From: DATARH01 sp963746885
Lineage (GTDB): Bacteria > Pseudomonadota > Alphaproteobacteria > ATCC43930 > CGMCC-115725
DNA length: 64,000 nt
NCBI GenBank assembly: GCA_963746885.1
Contig: CAVVDM010000009.1
Span: 124,001-188,000 of the forward strand
Direction: 5' to 3'
Shown: positions 38,459 to 48,900 of the stretch, piece by piece
How positions within the stretch are numbered: position 1 is the first letter of the stretch
Layout: the number at the start of each line of letters is the position of its first letter
The notes under the pieces: generated by a model
What the model saw: the letters and a program-made list of their open reading frames with translations, nothing else
The model's database searches: none
Told to the model about the DNA's origin: nothing
Position numbers and translations under genes: made by a program

Positions 38459-39610
38459 ATGACCGGCGCGCGGCCGTCGCGGCGGCGGCTGCTCGGGCTC
38501 GCCGCCGCCGGCGCTGCCGCGGCCGGCATGATGTCCCGATCGACCAGCGGAGTGTGCAAAGCCATGGCACAGACCACCCCCGAGACCGTCGTTTATGTTT
38601 CGAATGCCGGCGATCCCAGCGTCCAGGTGCTGGCGATGAACCGCACGACCGGCGACCTCACGCTGATCGAGCGGGTCGCGATCCCGGGGACCGACAAGCC
38701 GTCGCCGACCAGCATGCCGATGGCGCTGAGCCCCGACCGCCGTTTCCTGCACGTCGCGCTGCGCAGCGAGCCCTTTACCGTCGTGAGCTTCGCGATCGAC
38801 CAGGCGAGCGGGCATCTCAGCCATCTCGGCAACGCGCCGCTCGACGCCAGCATGGCCTACATCGTTACCGACAGGACCGGTCGCTGGCTGCTCGGCGCGT
38901 CCTATCCCGGGGCGGAGCTGACGATCAACCCGATCGGCGCGGACGGGCGGGTCGCGGCGCCGCCGACCCTGATCGTGCCGGATCGGCCCAAGGCGCATTG
39001 CGTCCTCGTCGATGCCGCGAACCAGCACGCCTACTGCGCCGTGCTCGCGCAGGACATTATCCTCGAGCTCAAATTCGACGCCGGGCGGGGCATCGTGTCG
39101 CCGAATTCGCCGGGCGAGATCGCCACCAAGCCCGGCGCCGGGCCGCGCCACATGGCGCTCCACCCGAACGGGCGGTTTCTGTTCCTGATCACCGAGACGA
39201 CCGCGACGATTGGCAGCTATGCCGTCGACCGGGCGACCGGGACGCTGAAGGCGCTGCAGTTTGTCGACATGCTGCCGCCCTCGCACAAGGGGCCGATCGC
39301 CGCCGCCGATCTGCACGTGACGCCGGACGGGCGTTACCTCTATGGCAGCGAGCGCCGCACCAGCAGCCTTGTCGGGTTCCGCATCGATCCCGAGACGGGC
39401 GGCCTGTTGCGGATCGGTGAGTGGCCCACCGAGACGACGCCGCGCGGCTTCGGCATCGAGCCGCGCGGCCGGTTCCTGCTGTCGGCCGGGCTCGATTCGA
39501 ACCATCTGACAGTTTACACGATCGCCGCCGGAACCGGCGCGCTCGAACCCGTCAAGCAGCACGCGATGGGCAAGATGCCCAACTGGATCGAATTCGTCGA
39601 TCTGCGCTGA
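38459..39610 (+). CDS. Lactonase family protein (6-phosphogluconolactonase-like beta-propeller)
   Basis: A 383-residue seven-bladed beta-propeller of the lactonase (YbhE/Pgl-like or muconate-cycloisomerase-like) family. Blades show 'VYVSNAGDPSVQVLAMN', 'ALSPDRRFLHVALR', 'GPRHMALHPNGRFLFLI', 'LHVTPDGRYLYGSERR' and 'RGFGIEPRGRFLLSAG'. The N-terminus (SRRRLLGLAAAGAAAAG) looks like a twin-arginine-like export signal with SRRRLLG, so the protein is probably periplasmic. That location and the neighbours argue for hydrolysis of a catabolic lactone rather than the pentose-phosphate step. Confidence 0.85.
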   Translation: MTGARPSRRRLLGLAAAGAAAAGMMSRSTSGVCKAMAQTTPETVVYVSNAGDPSVQVLAMNRTTGDLTLIERVAIPGTDKPSPTSMPMALSPDRRFLHVALRSEPFTVVSFAIDQASGHLSHLGNAPLDASMAYIVTDRTGRWLLGASYPGAELTINPIGADGRVAAPPTLIVPDRPKAHCVLVDAANQHAYCAVLAQDIILELKFDAGRGIVSPNSPGEIATKPGAGPRHMALHPNGRFLFLITETTATIGSYAVDRATGTLKALQFVDMLPPSHKGPIAAADLHVTPDGRYLYGSERRTSSLVGFRIDPETGGLLRIGEWPTETTPRGFGIEPRGRFLLSAGLDSNHLTVYTIAAGTGALEPVKQHAMGKMPNWIEFVDLR

Positions 39611-39629
39611 CCCGCGCTGCGGCAGCGGA

Positions 39630-40646
39630 TCAGCCTCCCGGCAGGCCCTTCGTCGTCGAATATTCGAAGTGCAATGCCTCGCCGGGATGGACCAGCGGGT
39701 GGATCGCATGCGCCGCCAGCGCCGCCTCGGCAAAGCCCGACAGGATCAGCTTGAGCTTGCCGGGATAACGGGCGATGTCGCCGATCGCGAAGATTCCGGG
39801 CCGCGAGGCGGCGCAGGTCGCGGGATCGACGCGGATATGGTGGTGGTCGAGATCGAGCCCCCAGGCAGCGAGCGGGCCGAGATCGGTGGCAAGGCCGTAA
39901 AACGGCAACAGGCAATCGGCGGCGAGTCGCCGCGTCCTTCCGGCTAGATCGGCGACGATCACCGCCGAGAGCTGGCCGCAATCGCCTTCGAGCGCGTGTA
40001 ATTGGTAGGGGATCACCAGCTCGATGCGGCCCTCGTCGGCAAGGCGCCGCAATTGCGCCGCCGATTGCGGCGCCGCGCGGAACCGGGGGCGGCGATGCAC
40101 GACGATGACCCGCTCGGCAATATCGGCGAGCGATAACGCCCAATCCACCGCCGAATCGCCGCCGCCGGCGATGACGACGCGCCGGCCGCGGAAATCCTCG
40201 CGTCGTCGCACCAGGTAGAAAACGCTCTTTTCCTCGAATTCGGCGATGCCGGCGAGCGGCGGGCGGTTCGGCCCGAACGCGCCGGCGCCTGCCGCGATCA
40301 GCACTGCCCGCGCGGCAACCCGCTGCCCCGCCATGTTTTCGACGACAAAGCCGCTCTCGGTCGCGGCAAGCCCCACGACGGCATGGCCGAGATGGAAACT
40401 CGGCGCAAACGGCGCGGCCTGCTCGACCAGCCGCTCGACCAACTCGGCGGCGTCGATTCGCGGATAGCCGGGAATGTCGTAGATCGGCTTTTCGGGATAG
40501 AGCGCGGCGCATTGCCCGCCCGGTGCCGGCAGCGCGTCGAACACGTGGCAGCCCATGTCGAGCATGCCGCATTCGAACACCGCGAACAGCCCCACCGGCC
40601 CGGCGCCGATGATCGCGACATCGCAACTGTCAGGAGCATTCCGCAT
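39630..40646 (-). CDS. Ferredoxin/flavodoxin-NADP+ reductase, thioredoxin-reductase type
   Basis: A 338-residue flavoprotein of the TrxR-like FNR family. FAD-binding motif 'VAIIGAGPVGLFAVFECG', 'LPAPGGQCAALYPEKPIYDI' (GGQC xx LYPEKxIYD is the hallmark), NADPH motif 'VVIAGGGDSAVDWALSLA', and 'GIFAIGDIARYPGKLKLIL' are all seen. The redox-active CxxC of thioredoxin reductases is absent, as expected. It transfers electrons between NADPH and ferredoxin or flavodoxin and could serve the nearby Rieske oxygenase, which lacks its own reductase. It is divergent from tsaE. Confidence 0.92.
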   Translation of the reverse strand: MRNAPDSCDVAIIGAGPVGLFAVFECGMLDMGCHVFDALPAPGGQCAALYPEKPIYDIPGYPRIDAAELVERLVEQAAPFAPSFHLGHAVVGLAATESGFVVENMAGQRVAARAVLIAAGAGAFGPNRPPLAGIAEFEEKSVFYLVRRREDFRGRRVVIAGGGDSAVDWALSLADIAERVIVVHRRPRFRAAPQSAAQLRRLADEGRIELVIPYQLHALEGDCGQLSAVIVADLAGRTRRLAADCLLPFYGLATDLGPLAAWGLDLDHHHIRVDPATCAASRPGIFAIGDIARYPGKLKLILSGFAEAALAAHAIHPLVHPGEALHFEYSTTKGLPGG

Positions 40647-40747
40647 CGCGGTAGCTTAGCGGGATGGCGTTTCCGTTCAACCATGCTGCGCGCCAGGCGC
40701 AAGCAGGCGTTGCGGCGGCTCGCCTCGCGGAGATACAAGGCAGCGGG

Positions 40748-41209
40748 ATGATCGTTATTGAGCTGCCCGACGAAGCGGCCACCGCGGCGCTTGCTGCGTC
40801 CATTGCGGCACGCGCGCGGGCGGGCGACGTGATCGCCCTCGCGGGCGAGCTTGGCGCCGGCAAGACGAGCTTTGCCCGCGCCTTTCTGCGGGCCCGCGGC
40901 GAGGCGGGCGACGTGCCGAGCCCGACCTTCACGCTGGTTCAGCTGTATCAGTTCGCCGACGTGACGGTGTGGCATTTCGACGGCTACCGCCTGCGCGATT
41001 CCGAGGAGGCCTGGGAACTCGGCATTGAGGACGCGTTTCGCGACGGGATCTCGCTGATCGAGTGGCCGGAACGGTTCGGATCGCTGATCCCCGCGCGGCG
41101 GCTGGAGATCGCGCTATCGCAGGGTGCGGCCCTGACGGCGCGCCGAGCGGCAATCGACCCGAGCGGCGACTGGGTCGAGCGGCTCGCCGGTCTTGCCGCG
41201 GAAGCCTGA
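40748..41209 (+). CDS. tsaE: tRNA threonylcarbamoyladenosine biosynthesis ATPase TsaE
   Basis: A 153-residue TsaE, the small ATPase that with TsaB and TsaD makes the t6A37 modification of ANN-decoding tRNAs. Walker A 'LAGELGAGKTSFARAFLRA', 'VPSPTFTLVQLY' and 'HFDGYRL' are diagnostic, and 'LIEWPERFG' gives the late conserved motif. ATG 40748 was selected because homologues start near here; an in-frame ATG at 40664 would add 28 unmatched residues. One base separates its stop from the next ATG. The tsaE-amgK-murU-addB-addA order is typical for alphaproteobacteria. Confidence 0.93.
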   Translation: MIVIELPDEAATAALAASIAARARAGDVIALAGELGAGKTSFARAFLRARGEAGDVPSPTFTLVQLYQFADVTVWHFDGYRLRDSEEAWELGIEDAFRDGISLIEWPERFGSLIPARRLEIALSQGAALTARRAAIDPSGDWVERLAGLAAEA

Positions 41210-41210
41210 C

Positions 41211-42971
41211 ATGACGCGCGTCGACACCGCGACTGCCACCGCGGAACGCGAAGCCGCGATGGCCGGTTTTCTCGCGGCGGCGGGGTGGGCGGGCATCGCG
41301 CCGGTTACGCTGGCGGCCGATGCCTCGTTTCGGCGCTATTTTCGCCTGGCTGACGATGCAAGGCGCGCCGTGCTGATGGATGCGCCGCCGCCGGTCGAGG
41401 ATGTCCGGCCTTTTGTCGCGGTGGCGGACCTATTGCGCGGCTTCGGGCTCAGCGCGCCGGAGATTTACGCCGCGGACCCCGACGGCGGCTTTCTGCTGAT
41501 CGAGGATTTCGGCGACGACCTTTATACGCGGCTGCTCGCCGCCGGCGCCGACGAGGCGGCGCTTTATGGACTCGCCATCGACACGCTGATCGCGCTGCAC
41601 CGGGCGGTTGCGGCGAGTGCGCCACCGGCGCTGCCGCCCTATGACGAAGCGCGCCTCATCGCCGAGGCGGCGCTGCTGGTCGATTGGTATATGCCGAGCG
41701 TGCTCGGCGTTCCGCTGCCGGCGCCAGCGCGCGAGGATTACCTCGCGCGCTGGCGGGAAATCCTGCCGCAGGCGGCCCTGCCGTCACCGACGCTGGTATT
41801 GCGCGACTATCATGTCGACAATCTGATATTGCTGCCCGGCCGGACGATGGTGCGGGCTTGCGGCCTGCTCGATTTCCAGGACGCGGTCACGGGCCCGGCA
41901 AGCTATGATCTGGTGTCGTTGCTGGAGGATGCCCGCCGCGATGTTCCGGCCGCCCTGCGCGCCGCCATGACCGAACGCTATCTCGCCGCGTTTCCCGGCC
42001 TCGATCGCGCGCAATTCGTGCGCTCGGGCGCGATCCTTGCCGCGCAGCGCAACGCCAAGATCCTCGGTATTTTCACGCGGCTGTGGCGGCGCGACGGCAA
42101 ACCCGCCTACCTGCCGCATATCGCGCGGGTGTGGCGGCTGCTGCATGACGAGATCGAGCGCGAGACGGCGCTCGGGCCGATCGCCGACTGGCTCGATCGC
42201 CACCTGCCGCACGAATTCCGCCGGCGCGCCGATCGTGCAGGACGCGGCATGATCGGGATCCCTGAAACCGCAATGGTGCTCGCCGCTGGGCTCGGCACGC
42301 GGATGCGCCCGATCAGCGACAGCGTGCCAAAGCCGCTGGTCGAGATCGGCGGCCGCACCTTGCTCGACCATGCGATCGACCGGCTGGCGCTGGTCGGGGT
42401 CGAGCGGGTCGTCGTCAATGTACATTACAAGGCGGAGATGGTGCGGGCGCAGCTGGCGGCGCGCGAGCGCCCGCGCATCGAGATTTCCCACGAAGCCGAT
42501 CTGCTCGAGACCGGCGGCGGCGTTGCGCGCGCCCTGCCGTCGCTCGGCGAGTGGTTCTTTGTCGTCAACAGCGACGTGCTGTGGCTCGACAGCAAGGATT
42601 ATGCGCTGGCGCGCCTTGCCGCGGCGTTCGACCCTGATCGGATGGATGCGGTGCTGTTGCTGCAGCGCACCGCTACGGCAGTCGGCTACGAGGGCAGCGG
42701 CGACTATTTTCTCGATGTGCTGGGGACGCCGCGGCGGCGCGGCGAGCGCGAGATTGCACCCTACCTGTTTACCGGGGTGCAATTGCTGCACAGCCGGCTG
42801 TTTGCCGGCATCGCCGAACCGCGCTACTCGCTGAACCGCGTCTATGACCGCGCCGAGCGCGCCGGCCGCCTCTGCGGCATCGTGCACGACGGCGAGTGGT
42901 ATCATGTCGGCACCCCCGAGGGGCTGGCCGCGACCGAGGCCCGCCTCTCGTCGCACCGCATCGAGCGGTAG
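41211..42971 (+). CDS. Cell-wall sugar kinase AmgK joined in frame to nucleotidyltransferase MurU
   Basis: One open frame of 586 residues covers two enzymes that are normally separate neighbours. Residues 1 to about 345 are an aminoglycoside-phosphotransferase-fold kinase (AmgK: 'LVLRDYHVDNLI' catalytic loop, 'LLDFQDA' metal site) phosphorylating N-acetylmuramate or N-acetylglucosamine at C1. From ATG 42249 the rest is MurU ('MVLAAGLGTRMRP', 'VPKPLVEIGG', 'VVNSDVLW'), which makes UDP-MurNAc for peptidoglycan recycling. In the +1 frame the kinase would end GAPIVQDAA-stop, with TGA overlapping ATG 42249 as ATGA, the spacing style used elsewhere here. So this is either a true fusion or one extra base near 42222-42235 in two coupled genes. 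Confidence 0.85.
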   Translation: MTRVDTATATAEREAAMAGFLAAAGWAGIAPVTLAADASFRRYFRLADDARRAVLMDAPPPVEDVRPFVAVADLLRGFGLSAPEIYAADPDGGFLLIEDFGDDLYTRLLAAGADEAALYGLAIDTLIALHRAVAASAPPALPPYDEARLIAEAALLVDWYMPSVLGVPLPAPAREDYLARWREILPQAALPSPTLVLRDYHVDNLILLPGRTMVRACGLLDFQDAVTGPASYDLVSLLEDARRDVPAALRAAMTERYLAAFPGLDRAQFVRSGAILAAQRNAKILGIFTRLWRRDGKPAYLPHIARVWRLLHDEIERETALGPIADWLDRHLPHEFRRRADRAGRGMIGIPETAMVLAAGLGTRMRPISDSVPKPLVEIGGRTLLDHAIDRLALVGVERVVVNVHYKAEMVRAQLAARERPRIEISHEADLLETGGGVARALPSLGEWFFVVNSDVLWLDSKDYALARLAAAFDPDRMDAVLLLQRTATAVGYEGSGDYFLDVLGTPRRRGEREIAPYLFTGVQLLHSRLFAGIAEPRYSLNRVYDRAERAGRLCGIVHDGEWYHVGTPEGLAATEARLSSHRIER

Positions 42972-42985
42972 CCGCGCCAGCCGCG

Positions 42986-45900
42986 GTGGCAGCGCCGCCC
43001 AACATCTACACGATCGCGCCCGACCGGCCGTTTCTCGCGACCCTGGCGCAGGGGCTGATCGCGCTGGCGGGCGGCGACGCGCTCGCCCTGTCGCGGATGA
43101 CGGTGCTGCTGCCGACCCGGCGCGCGGCCCGGGCATTGCGCGAAGCGTTCCTGCGCTTGACCGCAGAGGGCAGCGATCCCGGCGCGCCGCTGCTGTTGCC
43201 GCGGCTGCGGCCGATCGGCGATCTCGACGAGGACGAGATTGCAATGGCGGCGGAGGATGCTGGCGAGGCGAGCCTTGCGGTGCCGCCGGCGATCCCCGAG
43301 CTGCGCCGCCGGTTGCTCCTGGCGCAGCTGGTGCTGGGGTGGAGCGCGGCGCGCGGCGAGGCGCCATTGCTGCCCGGCCAGGCGGCGGCGCTGGCCGGCG
43401 CGCTGGCCCGGCTGCTCGACCAGGCAGCCAGCGAGGAAGCCAGCTTCGCCAAATTGCGGGCGCTGGCGCCCGACGAATTCGCCGAGCACTGGCAGGCGGT
43501 TCTGGGCTTTCTCGAAATTCTGCCGAACGCCTGGCCGCCGATCCTTGCGGCCGAGGGCGCGCTCGACCCAGCCGAGCGGCGCAACCGGCTGCTGCGGCGC
43601 CAGGCCGAGTTGTGGCGGCAGAGCCCGCCGCAAGGCCCGATCGTCGCTGCCGGGCTGACCGGCGGCCTGCCTGCCCTGTCGCAGCTGCTGTCGGTCGTCG
43701 CCTGGCTCGACCATGGCGCGGTGATCCTGCCCGGGCTCGACCGCACCTGCGGCGGCGAGGAATGGGAGCTGATCGCCGACGAGCCGACTCACCCGCAGCA
43801 TCTGATGGCGCTGCTGCTGCGCGACCTCGAAATCACCCCCGAAGAGGTTCGCGACTGGCCGGCGAGCGCGCCGCCAGCGGCCGCTGGCGGGCGCCGGCGC
43901 CGACTGGTTGCCGAGGCATTGCGCCCGGCAGCACTGACCGATTCCTGGCGCGACCTGCCACCGGAGGCGGCGGAGGCGCTCGCTGGGGTTTCCCGCTATG
44001 ACTGCGCCAGCCCGCAGGACGAGGCATCGACGATCGCGCTGTTGCTGCGCCAAACCCTCGAAACCCCGGGCATGACGGCAGCGCTGGTGACGCCCGACCG
44101 CGAGCTGGCTCGCCGCGTCGCCGCGGAACTGCGGCGCTGGGACATCGCGATCGACGATTCGGCGGGGTTGCCGCTCGCCCGCACGCCGCCCGGCGCGTTC
44201 CTGCGGCTGGTGCTCGAGCTTGCCGGCAGCGCGCTGGCGCCGGTGCCACTGCTCGCCGCGCTGAAGCACCCGCTCGCCGCCGGCGGCATCGCGCCGGAGG
44301 TGTTTCGCGATCAGGCGCGCCGGCTCGAAGCCGCGATCCGCGGGCCGCGCCCGGCGCCGGGCTTTGCCGGGCTGCGGGCGGCGCTCGACGGCAAGAGCGC
44401 GGCCCCGGTGCGCAGCTTCGTCGACCGTCTCGAAACCTGCCTCGGCCCGCTCGCCGAATGTCTGACGCGCGACAGCATGCCGCTCGCCGAGCTTGCCGCT
44501 GCGCACATCGCGGCGGCCGAGCGTCTCGCCGCGACCGACGACGAGAGCGGCGTCGCGCGGCTGTGGCGTGACGCGGCGGGCGAGGCGGCGGCCCGCTTCT
44601 GTCATGCGCTGCTTGGACGCGGCAGCGGATTTTCCGCCGCTGCCCGGCCGGCACTACCCGGCATTGTTCGAGGCGCTAGCCGCCGGCGTGGTGGTGCGCC
44701 CGCTCTATGGGCGGCACCCGCGGCTGGCGATCTGGGGCCTCGTCGAGGCGCGGCTGCAGCAGGCCGACCTGCTCATCCTCGGCGGCCTCAACGAGGGCAC
44801 CTGGCCCGGACCTGCCGCCTACGACCCGTGGATGTCGCGGCAGATGCGCCGGGAATTCGGCATCGCGCTGCCCGAGCGCGCGATCGGCATCGCCGCGCAT
44901 GATTTTGCCCAGGCGCTCGGCGCGTCGGCGCGTCGCGCTGACCCGTGCGACGCGCCGCGAGGGGGTGCCGACCGTGCCGTCGCGCTGGCTGTTGCGGCTC
45001 GACACGGTGCTGCGCGCCGTCGGTCTGGACGGGGCGCTCGGGCCGGAGCCGGATGTTGCGGCTGCGGCGGCGTTGCGTGATATGCCCGAGAGGCATCGGC
45101 CGACCCCGCCCGTCGCGCCGCGCCCGCCGCTGGCGGCCCGGCCGCGGCTCTTGTCGGTGACCGCGATCGAGACCTGGATCCGCGACCCCTACGCGATCTA
45201 CGCCCGATACATTCTGCGGCTCAGGGCGCTCGACGAGCTCGACGCCGACCCCGGCCGGGCCGAGCTCGGCATCCGCGTGCATGCCGCGCTTGCGGCCTTT
45301 GTTCGGCGCTATCCGCGCAGCCTTGCCGCCCGACGCCGAGGCCGAGCTGGTCGCGATCGGCCGCGAGTGCTTTGGGCCGATCCTGTCGCGGCCGGGCGCC
45401 TGGGCCTTCTGGTGGCCGCGCTTCGAGCGGGTTGCGCGCTGGTTTGTTGCGGAGGAGCGGGTGCGCCGCGCCGGCATCGTCGAGAGCTTCAGCGAGCGCC
45501 AGGGGCGGCTGGTCATCCCGGCGCGGGGCGGCCCGTTCACGATCGTCGCGATCGCCGACCGCATCGATCTGCTGGCCGATGGCGACCTCGTGCTGATCGA
45601 CTACAAGACCGGCGGGGTGCCATCGAAGCGCGAGATCGAGGAGGCGGTCGCGGTGCAGCTGCCGCTCGAGGCGGCGATCGCCCGCGACGGCAGTTTCGAG
45701 GGGCTGAGCGGCCGGCCGGCGGCGCTCGAATATTGGCGGCTGCCGGGCGGCGAGCCGGCCGGAACGCGCTCCGCGCTCGCCGCGGACGACCCCGCGACGC
45801 TGATCGACACGGTGCTGGCCAAGGTGCGCGCGCTGATCGACAGCTTCGACGACCCGGCCACGCCTTATCGCGTGGTGCCGGATCCCCGGTGGCGACCGCG

Positions 45901-45988
45901 CTTCTCCGACTACGGCCATCTTGAACGTCTCGACGAGGCTGCGAGCGAGCCCGACATTGAACCCGGCGACTTTGGGGCCGAGCCGTGA
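42986..45988 (+). CDS. addB: Double-strand break repair protein AddB (frameshifted)
   Basis: AddB subunit of the AddAB helicase-nuclease that resects double-strand breaks for RecA. About 1,000 residues from GTG 42986. The N-terminal inactivated helicase part has 'LLPTRRAARALREAF'; 'GGLNEGTWP' and 'DPWMSRQMRREFG' are AddB marks. The C-terminal nuclease shows 'LIDYKTGG' within a PD-(D/E)XK domain. Three extra bases, near 44614, 44927-44935 and 45324, break the frame; corrected joins read 'ALLDAAADFPPLPGRHYP', 'ALTRATRREGVPTVPSRW' and 'RSLPPDAEAEL'. Its stop overlaps the addA GTG start. The gene is needed for repair, so sequence error is more likely than loss. Confidence 0.88.
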
Positions 45989-48900
45989 GCCGCGCCGCGG
46001 ACGCCGAGGCCATCCAGCAGCTTGCGTTGCGCCCCGACGAATCGGTGTGGGTCGCCGCTTCGGCCGGCACCGGCAAGACCCGGGTGCTGACCGACCGGCT
46101 ATTGGCGTTGATGCTCGACGGCACCGACCCGGCCCATATCCTCTGCCTGACCTTTACCCGCGCTGCCGCGGCGGAGATGGCCAACCGCATCAACCAGCGC
46201 CTCGCCGCCTGGACGACGCTGCCGCCGGGCGGGCTCGAAGCGGATCTCGTCAAGCTGACCGGCCGCTTTCCGCAGGATTGGGAGATCGCCCGCGCGCGCC
46301 AGCTGTTCGCCCGGGTGCTCGACGTGCCGGGCGGCGCCAAGATCGCGACGATCCACGCCTTCTGCCAATCGCTGCTGCGCCGCTTTCCGCTCGAGGCGGG
46401 GGTGCCGCCCGAATTCGCCGTGATGGACGAGCGCAGCGCCAAGGAGGCCCTCGCCGAGGCGGCCGAGGCGGTCATCAACGCGGCCCGTCAGGAACGTGAC
46501 ACGCCGGGCGGCCTCGCCGAGGCATTGGCGCTGGTCGCGCGCCATGCTCCGGAGGAGCGCTTCCTGGCGCTGATGGAGGCGATCGCCGCCGAGCGCGGCA
46601 AGCTGCGCCAGGCATTGGCCGGCGGCGAGACGGCGCTGCGGCGGCGGCTGTGCGCCTGCCTCGACGTGCCGCGCGACGCCACGACCGACAGCCTCGTCGC
46701 GGCGTTCTGCGCTCCCGGAGCCGGCGATGAGGCGGGTCTGCGCAAGGCTGCCGCGGCGCTAGCCGACGGGTCGTCTGCTGACCAGCAGCGCGGCGCGTGC
46801 ATCGCTCGCTGGTGCGAGAGCCCCGGTCAGCGGGGCGACCTGCTCGACACCTACTGTGCTGTCTTCCTGACCGAGAAGGGCTTCCCGCGCCAAACGTTGA
46901 TCACAAAATCAGCGGCGGCAAAGGCCAGCCCCGTCGACCTGTGCGCAATTCTGGACGCGGAAGCCGAGCGCGTCCGGCGCTTTGTGGTGGCGCGTGCCGG
47001 CCTCGCGCTAGCCGAGGCGACGGTCGCGCTGGTGCGGCTCGGCGCGGCACTGTTGCGCGCCTACGAGCAGCGCAAGCGCCTGCACGGGCTGCTCGACTAT
47101 GACGATCTGGTGTCGCAGGCGCTGGAGCTGTTGCGGCGGCCCGGCGTGGCGCCCTGGGTGTTGTTCAAGCTCGATGGCGGGCTCGACCACATCCTGATCG
47201 ACGAGGCGCAGGATACAAACCCCGAGCAATGGGCGATCGTTGCCGCGCTGGCCGAGGAATTTTTTGTCGGCGAGAGTTCCGGCGAGCGCCGGCGCACGGT
47301 GTTTGCGGTCGGCGACGCCAAGCAGTCGATCTACAGTTTCCAGCGGGCGGACCCGGCGGCGTTTGTCGAGATGCGGCAGCACTTCCAGGCCCGGGTCAGC
47401 GCCGCGAAGCAGGCCTGGACCATCGTGCCGCTGGAGATTTCGTTTCGCGCTGCCGAGCCGTTATTGCAGGCGGTCGATGCGGTGTTCCGCCACGCCGACG
47501 CAGCCGACGGCGTCGCGCTCGACGGCAGCGCCATCCGCCACGTCGCGGCGCGCGCCGGCCAGGCCGGCCTCGTCGAGCTGTGGCCGCCGGTGCTGCCCGA
47601 GGCCGAGGAGGAGCCCGACCCGGCAAGCTGCGAGCCGCACACGAGGCTCGCCCGTGCCGTCGCCGCGACGATCGCGCAATGGCTGGCGACCGGCGAGCGG
47701 CTGGAGGCGCGCGGGCGGGCGTTGCGGCCGGGCGACGTGATGGTGCTGGTGCGGCGGCGCAATGCCTTTGTCGGCGACCTGCTGCGCGCCCTGAAGCGCG
47801 CGGATGTGCCGGTTGCCGGGGCGGATCGGCTGCTGCTGAGCCAGCAGCTCGCGGTGCAGGACCTCGTCGCGCTCGGCCGCTTTCTGTTGCTGCCGGAAGA
47901 CGATTTGACGTTGGCGACGGTGCTAAAGGGCCCGCTGTTCGGGTTTTCCGAGGACGAATTGTTTCTGCTCGCCTATGGCCGCGGCGAGGAGACGCTGTGG
48001 AGCCGGCTGCGCCGCCGCGCCGCCGAGGATCTCGCGGTGCACGCGGCCGCGGCGCGTCTGCGCGCCTTGCTGGCCCGCGCCGATTTCGTGCCGCCGTTCG
48101 AGCTCTATGCCGAGATCCTCGGCGCCGATGGCGGGCGCCAGGCGATGCTGGAGCGGCTCGGACCCGAGGCGGCCGACCCGATCGAGGAATTTCTCGCCCT
48201 CGCTCTCGCCTATGAGCGCGAGCATGTGCCCTCGCTGCAGGGCTTTCTGCGCTGGCTGGTCGCCGGTGACATCGAGGTCAAGCGCGATTTCGGCGAGCGC
48301 CAGCGCGACGAAGTGCGCATCCTGACCGTGCACGGCGCCAAGGGGCTCGAGGCTCCGGTGGTGTTCCTGCCCGACACGATGCAATTGCCCGACCCGCGCA
48401 CGCCCTTGCTGTGGAGCCGCACGTCGGGGCTGCCGTTGTGGCGCCCGCGCGGCAACCTGACCGCGCCGTTCTACCAGGCCGAGCGCGCGGTGTGGCGCCA
48501 GCGCCAGCTGCAGGAATATCGGCGCCTCCTCTACGTCGCGCTGACCCGGGCGCAGGACAGGCTCTATGTCTGCGGCTGGCAGACGAAAAAGCCGGTCACC
48601 GAAGCCCCGAGCTGGCACGCGCTATGCGCGGCTGGGTGGCGCGGCACTGCCGAGCCGGTGGCGTTCGACACGCGACCGCTGGTTGGGGAGCGCGACGGCT
48701 GGACGGGCGAGGCGCTGCGCCTCAGCGGGGCGCAGACCGCGCCGCCGTCCCGCGAGCGCGCCTCTGCCGCGGTGCACCCGCTCGGGACAGTGCCGGGCTG
48801 GGCATTGACCCCGCCGCCGCCCGAGCCGAGCCCGCCCCGGCCCCTCGTACCGTCGCAGCCGAGCGGCCCGGAGCCGGCCACCCTGTCGCCGCTCGCCGCT

